A program made the position numbers and the translations under genes. From an uncultured Ruminococcus sp. (GTDB lineage: Bacteria; Bacillota; Clostridia; Oscillospirales; Ruminococcaceae), in the NCBI GenBank assembly GCA_934463425.1, contig CAKSJP010000007.1:18813-82812 (forward strand): a stretch of DNA of 64,000 nucleotides. Reading direction: 5' to 3'. The notes under the pieces are model-generated. The model saw only the letters and a program-made list of their open reading frames with translations, searched no databases and was not told the origin of the DNA. Below, piece after piece: positions 12,001 through 17,598 of the stretch (position 1 is its first letter; every line of letters starts with the position of its first letter).

Positions 12001-14362
12001 GGACAATGCTGGAAGCCACCAGGCCGCCTCCGCTGTAGTTGTCATCAGGATACAATGCAGTAATGTCCATAGATGCCGGCATAATACGGGAAATACTGTC
12101 ATTGGAAATCACAAACCGCGCACCAGCAGTGTCATCATTCAGAGATACCACCTGGGGGTTTCCCTTTTGCACCAATTTGCCAACGGGATCATCGTATACA
12201 CCGACACCGGCCAACACCGGGTTGGCCTTTTCTGTCCGAATCACTGCATTGGTATCGTCTACGCTCAGCGGATCCTTGATCCATTCTGCCGCACTCGATG
12301 CGCTCTGCGGCTGATAATAATGGAACTCATAGGAGGTGCTGATCTTATTGTCATATGTCCAAAAGTGCGGAAACGCCCCGCGCATGGTAATCAATCCATT
12401 GAACTCCGTGTACCGCGGAATCTCTTCCCGGAACAGGAACTGCACTTCCCGGCAGAAAGTCAATCCGGATTGGGCTGTAAGCGCCGTCCCCAGCGGAAGT
12501 GTCCAGAACTTGGAATCCGGGTTTTCCTCTTCGGCATCTGTATCTTCTGTCAGCTGCAGCCCCAGTTCTGCAGCTGTTTTATAGACCTTGGTTCCATCCT
12601 CCTGTGTAAAGCCAAAGCAGATAAACCGGTCAATGTCACCGTTCTCCACCCGAAACCAGTCGCTCAGCTGGATGTCCGGATAATAAAGCGGATCGTTATC
12701 CAGGCGGATGTCAATTTCCTGCAGGTCGAAATCCTCCGGCACATAGTCAGTTGTCACCGCATGAAATACCGGAACATTGCCAATGCTGTTGAAGCCGTCC
12801 AGATAATAGGCATCCACATCGCCGATACCCACCGTTTTTTCTGTCAGCTTATTGCCGTCTGCATCCATTACATATTTTTGATGCTGAAAATTATTTCTTG
12901 TAGGCGCTGTGAAATCTGCTGTGTTGCTTGCCGTTTTTGACCAGTGAATGCTGCTGCCGCCGCCGAAGGTGATCGTCGAGATCAGTCCTGTTTTGTTATC
13001 ATATCCCGTTCCGGAGTGGAAGTTATTGGAATACGGCACAGCGACCATATAGGTGTGCGCATTGTGATATGTTACTTCTGTGCTGTTCTGGTTCAGCTCA
13101 GCTGCCTTTTCCGCAGAATACAGCATGTGCGACTTATCTTTTACTTCCTTCCGCAAGATAATATTGCCGGAGCCAGTATAGCTGTAAGGCAGGGACTCCT
13201 GGGTAATGTTCGAGAATTTCTCCAGATCCCATTCCGTCTGCCAGTCAGGAACATCGGTGACATCATAGATCAGCACACCGCCCTCATTGGGCTTTCCGAT
13301 AAAGTCATGCTGCTGATAAAAATCAGAGGATACATTTTCATTTCGCGTATTCGGATCATCTGCCGGCCAGCACAAAAGATCCTCGTCCAAAACGCTCTTC
13401 ATGCGGTCTGCACGATACTGTGCCTGGAGTGTCAGCAGATAGTTATCAATGGTGCTTTCCTTTTCAGTAGAATCATTAGATACCGTGATCTGATAAACCA
13501 TGTAATTATACTGCTGCCACATTACTGCGCTGTTTTTTCCGGCATCATCTTTTTTGAGTTTGACCGTCGGAACATTTTCAATAGAGGTGCTCCAAATCAA
13601 ATTTGAATTGACAAAGGTAACACGGCGTTTTGAAAGGGTTGTTTCATCCAGTTGATCGGTAGACCACCCGTCCCCGAGCTTCTGTTCATTGCCATTATAA
13701 TACTCGCTGTAAGAAAATTTCATGTCCAGCGTTGCTGAAGCATTCTCCGGAATCGCCATCGCTTCTGGATTTGCACTGTAAAACTGGATTTCAAAGCTCG
13801 GTGTTGCAGTTTCGGACAGATTATCATAGTTATTGTTTCTCAAAATGATTTTTCCGCAAGCATAATCATTCTCGCCAAGCTTATTACCATTTGCATCAAA
13901 TACAAAGGTAGAATCGCCAAATTTCGCAAACCCTTTTGATTTGGCGCGGATCCCGATATATTCTCCCGCAGCGCGCTTCGATTCCGGAATTTTCTCCGGA
14001 GAGTCCACCTGTACCAGCACGCCGGTAGCGTCATCCAGATACAGATATGGCAGGCTGATCTCCAGTTCCTGTCCTTTTACATAACCTGTGGTGAAACCTG
14101 GTTCGACAATCGCTGTCAAAAGAATCTCCTGGCTATTCGGAACCATATAAAAACTGCCGTCTTTTCCATCTTCGCCGTTTTGCTCCGGGTTCACCGTCGC
14201 ACCGCCCACGGTTACGGTGCCGAAGCGCACCTGGAATGTTCCGTATTGTCCCAAAGAAGCGGCAGCCGTATAGATCGTCCCCCAATTGCACGAAGTCAGC
14301 AGCATTACTGTTGCTAATATACCATAAATCAATCGTTTCCATATGCTTATTTGTCGATTCAT
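1..14362 (-). CDS. Giant secreted protein, at least 4787 residues, 3' end outside the window
   Basis: A single minus-strand frame stays open from an ATG at 14362 to the left edge; I translated it through and met no stop. The start follows a strong AGGAGG ribosome site and a consensus promoter (14568-14596). The N-terminus has a basic stretch, a hydrophobic segment and two possible processing sites: a lipobox-like LTSC and, about 13 residues later, an AAAS signal-peptidase I-like site. The mature part is rich in Thr, Ser, Asp, Asn and Tyr with alternating beta-type sequence. Several blocks resemble the Ig-like repeats of large Gram-positive surface proteins (for example a VTLKN motif followed by YDKMPEYF). 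Residues about 790-1330 hold three imperfect repeats. I recognise no catalytic domain, and no dockerin or sortase signal is visible because the C-terminus is missing. Most likely a cell-surface or extracellular adhesin or matrix protein; that role is inference. Confidence 0.85.
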   Translation of the reverse strand, partial: MNRQISIWKRLIYGILATVMLLTSCNWGTIYTAAASLGQYGTFQVRFGTVTVGGATVNPEQNGEDGKDGSFYMVPNSQEILLTAIVEPGFTTGYVKGQELEISLPYLYLDDATGVLVQVDSPEKIPESKRAAGEYIGIRAKSKGFAKFGDSTFVFDANGNKLGENDYACGKIILRNNNYDNLSETATPSFEIQFYSANPEAMAIPENASATLDMKFSYSEYYNGNEQKLGDGWSTDQLDETTLSKRRVTFVNSNLIWSTSIENVPTVKLKKDDAGKNSAVMWQQYNYMVYQITVSNDSTEKESTIDNYLLTLQAQYRADRMKSVLDEDLLCWPADDPNTRNENVSSDFYQQHDFIGKPNEGGVLIYDVTDVPDWQTEWDLEKFSNITQESLPYSYTGSGNIILRKEVKDKSHMLYSAEKAAELNQNSTEVTYHNAHTYMVAVPYSNNFHSGTGYDNKTGLISTITFGGGSSIHWSKTASNTADFTAPTRNNFQHQKYVMDADGNKLTEKTVGIGDVDAYYLDGFNSIGNVPVFHAVTTDYVPEDFDLQEIDIRLDNDPLYYPDIQLSDWFRVENGDIDRFICFGFTQEDGTKVYKTAAELGLQLTEDTDAEEENPDSKFWTLPLGTALTAQSGLTFCREVQFLFREEIPRYTEFNGLITMRGAFPHFWTYDNKISTSYEFHYYQPQSASSAAEWIKDPLSVDDTNAVIRTEKANPVLAGVGVYDDPVGKLVQKGNPQVVSLNDDTAGARFVISNDSISRIMPASMDITALYPDDNYSGGGLVASSIVLSKSLLENADIQSVVLRGKGYTGKDLVDKEVPLDLSQYTKNAEGDLVIPKTAWNNTLSYLLGVSLGFRRIEKQITYTDSTSDDNCYIQINGTPTTEQTIKPHAELKTAYSFGAHDQTAEDTVAKATVTLEVSKVLPQLTASVHAIRKDGTEAVETQHTVTDKNGTRIVYPSLAVPNRSETEQTWYQFLLTNNSRSTSSHALLQVNMDSVKNEPIDCLQDLEGFDTRKIVLEGVGSGRAAEIKEIQLFDWNNTTYTADSLSEIKPDLTVSSDVLMTDENGVVTYEVPESIRRLRSVRIIFSRIYGNLDLNHLKELTLKLYGSTDWTGSLKADAKFEVIGSINAESRTSSNATMEVADTNLTITPTANRPETNESSKTSLTVPNKADGLYYGFLLENKDTNSCYSKAGKSVVSVDLKSVGVKTEKDGAKIVKGYLSDQVTLSSNYAKSGKIESIQLTAFLPEGVSGPAPVKTFSLAELEATKNADGDLVIDLSDWKTQGLYLANVEIRYADLERDLSVAQGNAPELRIYGTSNWFDDLTATMKVTPQHALMEKQAKSASVKFHVDRPALSVNTHIYYNDQKESTRAASGNTDGNETIFGVPYDRDFMLRAEFANETISVLDDTQIIAKIPYEKQGEAKTGFHTTELRIYKDLIDQFGAFDNIILTGKDADGKEQQITLLPETDETGKVTGFHLESDTSKQYTFNNGVLTFTRDEETRVYPDFGIENLTQVELNGRLVKLVDKSASEKRYIEFDGYDDSLFGKTDTLEVDTHNYLDGFRESKGYVTETYDSNKYIVTAKDTTAIYVSKMYFDTTVMAFYKDSTTAKDKKYAAASSSLEHIRQNYAQPTEYIASDGHVHSSDGYLFSENGVWGDSADNSELEIGYKSIGSFAVDFRQYCNTGSNLPAAKPTLAGQEHQSYNYVRDASLNTAATVAVTLDLPTDSFDAYYLKVDPRAKDYIQSVKVIYQDGTERRRSGEDIVYDAAESNAAGKFARLNLLGEKADTFSSDEKYFYKKPESYQGQAPSNPVKQVIVTIDINRYQTVNDDGKTAKSPDYGIWYDQTDSSTQGAFEVTGRFYRMEEAVATAHADVTVGNKTNGRSMQRTDSGETTKSSSWSFQNYYYGWNPSYNYNCGDYWYKTRYDYNATHLQSSTRVHIVNDQDNVLKGVGETPSVDTNDEAEFGQDNSFAISFYRQGRTTSVPTSYVYWSYARKAPNNNDYHWAMNSSYVRTDQYDWVKKLAFTDQVVLSDKLPEIQPDDVYDYKGFLTTGIQIKKEIYQYFRDSDQITFTLKAKDSTGAETGTAQTVSISVADLKALYGTKNDWYVNFTYPDKGRSDVPVATETTEPDTEPAAEPSYHITQENGAYVIALGEDTFVTDYRMTMYDIPGTGDYSAELTDQEKADTHQSNQWDILVHGKPYAIWKTHDNKYGINTAATSVSTDYAPEKVIYQQSDTARIMGYLINFKGGYELKTRSNYTTEDLYYDYSETDNNTPNRGLYRVRIYNQNKNQATGKEAAARISKASSVNTMDSRYRLEHIYLPTFLLDEDWFAVSQLILTVNGKTTVPVNIVKGMGVDGPDGNGGYTVYVGTAENVGGEAVYSVDTEQILRQLYKSNSDLLSTYTNSFDQGTYVKAYVSSFQLDLQAKNADRSQDSTVLADGEYLTADKTNEKCTFLYDGVYVDRTPDDFTSDTWDADSTPSFGKKSNDYAKESAVNKLSVAFTSIDPNADVYTYTNADGSAAKSNKSSYYNIKNLTGIMEVDVSRTKMYDLDSKTGDIQSVDYLHLSPYDYVEYTTKISAANSALIPLEHVSVDFSVPKGQRIVRWDVVDASGKVLTTENASANIPAADITAELSDGSTKIAAAQGVKYTLLNQTDGDPEETAYRSLTAELGKGAELDDQINPGEAVYLRVTTQLTENGGSYDDVSVGTVDVKVHAAQKHAYPQYAIYNASGSGNYQPNNTSSYAARRADLAGYLYYYRYSQKDAASQTQYYAHVQSTLKYQSTAPVTLTYQADNPKQNYDGKGASLTIGGLYQETGHNCDTYSVDVSFLEKKTKDSGVKYYRGFELTKPYTVPLEPDKFSKVEVLYAVATPSTDPRFAEDENIAFQTDENDEIKITWKSDTYTAGEARQLAEAAMTDADLPNVVGVRWIYYDLKGSATDTKFSSTAKSKIALEDVKLTGVGRYQDLTDGTAKKADTYSQHFTAVNTYTHIHSEDIQAVTVTESGSTIAADATATSHTIQTADRKELTHSIYRENPIASFHTQTFATEKAAAAPYQENAAQKTSYRPGETIWQKVTLKNNLAALKSGSQAGEEGRLINPVIYDKMPEYFASALYDSYEVGDSIPDFHLRLLDADGNEKDLTNIELYLANRTTGVTGYDSGGKMTYTDGYTNGNASRKAFADLKPDSNNTFSISFTVYELRLRYADDHDKDFVLQPGEQIEFCYSATIRKEDLPMVYTASTYANDTAASTTGSAGLHPAYFPRIGEYYQNGLVHYGSESLSPNGNLYPMLPGGFSNTWNANNNDKPIQNSNILMDMDYLMHDIGFSADKNTQVDMWEFLDQTITHIPGSSTTSGNISGQNGVLLDEDSQTAKNMQKVWYNAASGITAAEQLQQQPQTVEYKANNINRDWFRLAMHQRNADHADWKTLDAAKDTPVIWSETRLHLQKAWLATSTEFLSEEKNIQYEATGGDWTDGILTDPNYPYFGTYNDSYSDNSYRNKVHSITDRSGAVALEYDEDTTVQLQAYNYGDWDLDGVTFLYTFAYGMKPVVDDSGKLDVSQVLAYTNTGDSKSGKFAAIDAANVEAEIIQTPETKNPKYLAPKAMRDAAQNTAITDKADGYYTAEQYTPYVVKITVKQPLKKWYGRGSDFGYITRVTLPARVFTNTASGTWYDRVLTQPYVADNSENHLYYQIYDIDHWDGSTKTLAKHNQLSGMDYLWSPAYYHWYYSDPQPEKLKYLAASPNTPSVNGYNIQNKETVEENGSYHFTNNGDISRYTSGTTMFYAETGTRAVQRKPLVRSWTTISETIGSNETEMYGKTVEQYYTETQGEVNWINVHVENNYYWDAYGFDGSTGTYGYVNEKTLHSYGTDGGQKGSLSLPVITNILPYGIVPVASDGSRYTTDNTENRKKSVEWKLYDKDAETELTEQAALYDTEVYYDASTKRYVVQIFAREENDTETAMTAAQLEEKQKKDAAIRNGSLYNFCIKTFTYAEPDDMINGAEDEDLLKNYLNNYSYVSSRVNAYQFITDNDISGNPYKVCSPAVIEPIINNYYDYGFRKTDERKDAVAATAKVTYNYHDSYSTEYLASKNTLPMRPDTDNDGLSSTSSDSYVLLNHNYEHGTYMLGSMKRYAENEEMQMDEYRKDKPLWESIRSALNRDVSPYDGKTDMLFSDFTSAEAMQDSGVVNTLKIRTQTPSLKAENMVAAEKTEAGKKGFTADTENLDEVDTRQQYQNSGKDFDYSDILWYSAKVSSQSEKDYRYRGSIFHAKMVVTFQLPENVRYWDEDDLMDDYYLEYTDKSGTTQKLTMAEARAAGWGIELTQRYFARNVAPAENADAELTRADSAVKRGGETLVFEITTPKDAGFDCKDDKTYVAGNHPAGYFNGTLNFKIKTRIDNLELADDTDSSWENYYSKVYVTFEDTDGKFAITKDGVFAERDADGKYYVRGGCLMPKQDENGAYVYNAYGNIVYEKQQRQEVPESKLAYDTYDFNFSGQTMEGMQLQNAVRVKDTNSTKKNAIPEIEPFDGVVPGEINLIASSAKVTVIAPKTTVRADLNYQRVRVNDPNSSTVIAEDPHIKQVYKTVTYIDQVSNDTASVNEFVVNYNLANYATLRGTDQEAPVNYPNVTPHVSELVYPSVSEISTGKWAIPSSGELETEYAADAEQVHDILEKHLKVYPYVLISTQPDKETGFYTPETEQDDGIYSNTYSNSGTGTSWWVRIGDENGYALDANTTIALEKNNLHFDSTNQKLQQQLSQLNLNESIRQVRWVIRTEGFTEGEITLNNAEAPR
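10380..11990 (-). repeat. Three imperfect internal protein repeats in the giant gene
   Basis: Three consecutive stretches of about 150-230 residues share one pattern: a phrase of the type (I)(Q/K)S(V/I)(V/Q)L near the front, then (A/N)DGDLVI or ENGVVTYEV, then a hydrophobic strand, and usually an LYGSTDW or IYGTSNW phrase before an Ala-rich end. The DNA of the copies differs, so these are old domain duplications, not recent tandem repeats. Confidence 0.5.
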
Positions 14363-14527
14363 CACAATTCCTCCTGTTGAATTTCCATTTTTGCTATTTG
14401 AATTAACAGACACAATCTTTTTTTATCACTGTTTTTCAGAAATGCAAGCTGTAAAATGCATTCCACTTTCTCATATGATTTTTTGTAGAATTACATAAAT
14501 CTAAGTTTGCTTTATTCTATCATCATA

Positions 14528-14539
14528 GTGCAATTGCAC
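14528..14539. promoter_or_regulatory. Perfect 12-bp palindrome in the leader of the giant gene
   Basis: GTGCAATTGCAC is a perfect palindrome lying about 22-33 nt after the predicted transcription start of the giant gene. The position fits an operator acting as a roadblock. No regulator can be assigned from sequence. Confidence 0.35.
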
Positions 14540-14567
14540 AATCACGTAAAAGAATACGCTTAATTTT

Positions 14568-14596
14568 ATTATAACATTTCTATGTGAAAATGTCAA
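14568..14596 (-). promoter_or_regulatory. Promoter of the giant gene
   Basis: On the minus strand TTGACA (14596-14591) and TATAAT (14573-14568) are separated by exactly 17 nt. Both hexamers match the vegetative sigma consensus perfectly. The predicted transcript has an AT-rich leader of about 200 nt before the ATG at 14362. Confidence 0.8.
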
Positions 14597-14670
14597 CATA
14601 CAAAATAGAGATATTTGGAAGCTTTTTATTCCGACCCGAAATAAAAATTTTCCATGAAGAGAGAATTTAA

Positions 14671-14709
14671 AAAACCGCAGAATCAGACTGAACTGACTCT
14701 GCGGTTTTG
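14671..14709 (-). terminator. Intrinsic terminator of the SGNH-MFS operon
   Basis: A hairpin whose arms read AAAACCGCAGA and TCTGCGGTTTT, extended by TCAG/CTGA, sits about 45 nt after the MFS stop codon. On the minus strand it is followed by a T run. Confidence 0.85.
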
Positions 14710-14751
14710 CGAACCGAATTTTTTTGTTATCCGAGAAGCTTTCTCTGGCTT

Positions 14752-15948
14752 TCAAGCGGATTTTCTGCATCGTTTTGCCAGAAACAAACTCACTAACAGC
14801 AGCACCGGGAATATGATCGCCGCCAGAATGCCCATGTGCAGGTCATTTCCAAAGGCACTGGACACCAGACCTGCCAGTGTCGGGCCGCCGGAGCAGCCCA
14901 CATCACCTGCAAGCGCCAGCATTGCGAACATCGCCGTACCGCCGCCGCGGATACCTGCGGACGCTTTACTGAATGTTCCCGGCCAGAGGATTCCCACAGA
15001 AAAGCCGCACACAGCGCAGCCCAAAAGGCCTGCCAACGGAACAGGCACAAACACGATACACAAATAAGATGCCATACAGAGCAGGCAGCTGCCGCCCATA
15101 AAGCGATCCAGATCCAGACGATCGCCGTATTTTCCATAGATCAGCCGTGCAGTTCCCATCAGCAGGGCGAATGCCATCGGGCCGGCGAGGTCACCCACTG
15201 TCTTGGTGACACCGAGACCTTGTTCCGCAAAGGTAGAAGCCCACTGGCTCACCGCCTGCTCCGAAGCGCCGGCGCAGAGCATCATGAGCAGAAACACCCA
15301 GAACAGCTTCCGGGAAAAAAGCTGCTTTAGCGTCAGACCCTTCTCTCCCTCCTCATGGAGCGAATAGATTGGCGCTTTGGCAAAGAGCAGGATATTACAA
15401 ACCGGAATCAGCACCCAGAGCACTGTGAGTATTTTCCAATGCTTGATCCCAAACAGCGCAAAGAACACGGTGGAGACCAGTACCACGCCCACATGTCCCC
15501 AGCAATAAAACGAATGCAGCAGGCTCATTGCCTTTTCCTTGTTATCTGTGGGACAAGCTTCAAGAATGGGACTGATAAGAACCTCGATCAATCCGCCGCC
15601 TACCGCATAGATGCCGACAGAAAGTACGATTCCCCAATAGGGATCGTAAAACAGATCGGGCAGTATCGTCAGCCCCAGCAGTCCCGCAGCTGCACAGACA
15701 TGGGCAAGGATCACAGAGGCGCGATAGCCGATCTTATCCACGAATCCGGCAGAGATCAGATCCACTGCCAGCTGGATGCAGAAATTGATCGTAATCAAAA
15801 ATGTGATGCGCGACAGGGAAATCCCATAGCTTTTCTGAAATGTCACAAAAAGCAGCGGTACAAAGTTATTGACTACTGCCTGCACAATATAGCCGATAAA
15901 GCAGGCGTACATGGTTTTCTGATAGTTCTGCCGCACGGTTATCCTCAC
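14752..15948 (-). CDS. Major facilitator superfamily transporter
   Basis: The 398-residue protein has about twelve hydrophobic segments and the usual MFS length. Its first half begins with a GYIVQAVVNNF helix, and an acidic-polar loop between helices 6 and 7 (around residues 195-215) divides it in two. It resembles sugar-type MFS carriers, but the substrate cannot be read from sequence. The start is a GTG that overlaps the TGA stop of the upstream SGNH hydrolase by 4 nt (GTGA), so translation is probably coupled. The pairing suggests import of something released or deacylated by the hydrolase, or export of its substrate; this is inference. Confidence 0.85.
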   Translation of the reverse strand: MRITVRQNYQKTMYACFIGYIVQAVVNNFVPLLFVTFQKSYGISLSRITFLITINFCIQLAVDLISAGFVDKIGYRASVILAHVCAAAGLLGLTILPDLFYDPYWGIVLSVGIYAVGGGLIEVLISPILEACPTDNKEKAMSLLHSFYCWGHVGVVLVSTVFFALFGIKHWKILTVLWVLIPVCNILLFAKAPIYSLHEEGEKGLTLKQLFSRKLFWVFLLMMLCAGASEQAVSQWASTFAEQGLGVTKTVGDLAGPMAFALLMGTARLIYGKYGDRLDLDRFMGGSCLLCMASYLCIVFVPVPLAGLLGCAVCGFSVGILWPGTFSKASAGIRGGGTAMFAMLALAGDVGCSGGPTLAGLVSSAFGNDLHMGILAAIIFPVLLLVSLFLAKRCRKSA

Positions 15949-17096
15949 TTTCGGAGCAGTGCTTCCGGCACTTCTTCTGCCATTCTGGCATACGCCGTCA
16001 GACTGGGGTGCAGATGGTCGCCGCTGTCATAGCCTTGTGCAAAGGCAGTAGGATGCGCCGGATCACAGACGGCACGGTCAAAGTCCACGCAGCCATCAAT
16101 CTCGTTCGTGGTACGAATCCACTGGTTCACCGCCGTGCGCAGCTTTTCCCGAAAATCCGCATAGGTGCGCCACCCCTCAATGGGGAGCAGCGTGCCGACA
16201 TAGACCTGCAGTCCGGCAGCACGGGCAGTACGGATATAAAATCGCAGCCCCTCGATCATCTCCTCCGCAGTAGGCAGATCACTCCAGGGACGAAAACGGT
16301 TGACTTCTGTTCCCACCGGGTGAATGATATCATTGATGCCATGCTGAATGAGTACAGCTTCTGCGCCGGAAACCTGGATCTCCCGCGGAAAGCGCGTTTC
16401 GCCCTTCAATCCATAGGAATCATAGGTGATATTGTCATACTGCCGCAGGATGCGCGTACCGCTCGCCGCCTTTCGGATCACCGCCGCAGTGCCGTCACCG
16501 CAGCGCAGTGTGCGTTCAATGAGATAGTCCGGCCACGCCTGGGCAGTGATGGAATCGCCGTAGCAGATCAGCGTATGATTTTCCGATGCCGTCCGCACAT
16601 CGATATCACTGAGAAAATATACCGTATGCGTCTTTTTAGAAGTATCCATATCCAAAACAGCGGCATCCGTCTGGTTTCCCACTGCAAAATAGCCGCCGGA
16701 CAGCGGCCCGGTAATCACCACGCCGGAACGCATTTCTGTAAATCCGGCAAAGTAGAGACTCACGGCAATGGTCTCGCCCTTTTTCACCGGAAAATCCACA
16801 GGGTCGCTTTGCAGGCGTTCCCCTGCCGGAATAACAACACTTTTCGCGCCGGAAAAAGTCAGCGACACCCGGCTGTCTGCTGCAATGCCGTCTGCACCGT
16901 CAGAGCGTGCCACAGAAGCACAGGTCAGTGTCACAGCCTCATGACCGCAAAAGTTGTCCAGTGTGATCCGCAGCGCACTGCCGTCCAGCATCATTTTTAC
17001 CGGATACCGCAGTGTCAGATCTTTTGCATAATTTTCCGGTCGGCGCTCTGCAACAGAAATTGCATTTCCCCAGGCCGTAACCCATTTTTCATTCAT
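15945..17096 (-). CDS. SGNH/GDSL-family hydrolase or esterase
   Basis: The protein has 383 residues. The C-terminal half carries the SGNH signature: GDS nucleophile (CYGDSITAQ), a GxND-like block (HGINDI) and a C-terminal D-x-x-H (GDHLHPS). The N-terminal half (about residues 1-155) is beta-rich and may be an accessory jelly-roll domain. No signal peptide is visible, so it probably acts in the cytoplasm on a small ester or acetylated sugar. I chose the ATG at 17096 because AGGAG lies just upstream; a longer in-frame start at 17132 lacks such a site. It is the first gene of the operon with the MFS transporter. Confidence 0.8.
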   Translation of the reverse strand: MNEKWVTAWGNAISVAERRPENYAKDLTLRYPVKMMLDGSALRITLDNFCGHEAVTLTCASVARSDGADGIAADSRVSLTFSGAKSVVIPAGERLQSDPVDFPVKKGETIAVSLYFAGFTEMRSGVVITGPLSGGYFAVGNQTDAAVLDMDTSKKTHTVYFLSDIDVRTASENHTLICYGDSITAQAWPDYLIERTLRCGDGTAAVIRKAASGTRILRQYDNITYDSYGLKGETRFPREIQVSGAEAVLIQHGINDIIHPVGTEVNRFRPWSDLPTAEEMIEGLRFYIRTARAAGLQVYVGTLLPIEGWRTYADFREKLRTAVNQWIRTTNEIDGCVDFDRAVCDPAHPTAFAQGYDSGDHLHPSLTAYARMAEEVPEALLRK

Positions 17097-17117
17097 ATAT
17101 CTTCTCTCCTGATCCAT

Positions 17118-17165
17118 AAGGCAACACTGCACAAAACCGCCCGACAGCTTTGCGCGCAGTCTGCT
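17118..17165. repeat. Copy of the dispersed imperfect palindrome
   Basis: GGCAACACTGCACAAA faces TTTGCGCGCAGTC around about 17 nt, just upstream of the SGNH hydrolase start. It is one member of the family described at 48772-48826. Confidence 0.45.
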
Positions 17166-17530
17166 TGCTGATTTTCCGTCATAATCCCTTACCAGACCCG
17201 GGGAATATGCCGGCGGAATTTCTAAACGATCTGTCGAAAAATCCGGCTGCGCACCTTACGCACAAGCTTTGTAAAGGGTTGCCCTAAATTTCTTTAGATG
17301 ATGTTATCTTTGCTATTATATCATATTAAACCGCGAAATACAAGAGGCAGCACCGCGCAAAATTGTGCGCTGCTGTCAGGAAGAAATGAAAGCTGTCTTT
17401 TGAGAAGCGATTCGGAATGTACTTCCAGAAAATACCGATACAATTTCCTGAGCATTCTTCAGAATTAATGAAAAGCAATTCCAATCATAGAATCGACACA
17501 GAAGCTTTCACAAATCATCATGATATGTGA

Positions 17531-17559
17531 TTGACTAATTCCACATATCTTGATAGACT
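17531..17559 (+). promoter_or_regulatory. Candidate promoter of the PL1 gene
   Basis: TTGACT (17531-17536) and TAGACT (17554-17559) are spaced by 17 nt, followed 27 nt later by AGGAGG and the ATG at 17599. The -10 hexamer is imperfect. Confidence 0.5.
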
Positions 17560-17598
17560 ATAGTTATATTCCATAAAAACGCACAGGAGGAATTTGGA

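Larger units (their letters stand above)
17097..17598. other. Divergent intergenic region with promoters and repeat copies
   Basis: This 502-bp gap separates the divergent SGNH and PL1 genes. It holds a weak minus-strand promoter candidate (TTGTAT 17343-17338, TATAAT 17320-17315), the PL1 promoter candidate, and two copies of the dispersed GGCAACACTG-type palindrome (17118-17165 and 17346-17378). I see no gene in it. Confidence 0.6.

Noticed and set aside
1235..13606. A series of long plus-strand open frames (up to 1167 codons at 9437-12940)
   Set aside because: They lie antisense to the continuous giant gene, lack ribosome sites and promoters, and translate to Cys/His/Ile/Arg-rich sequence without domains. 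They are shadows of the opposite strand's codon bias.
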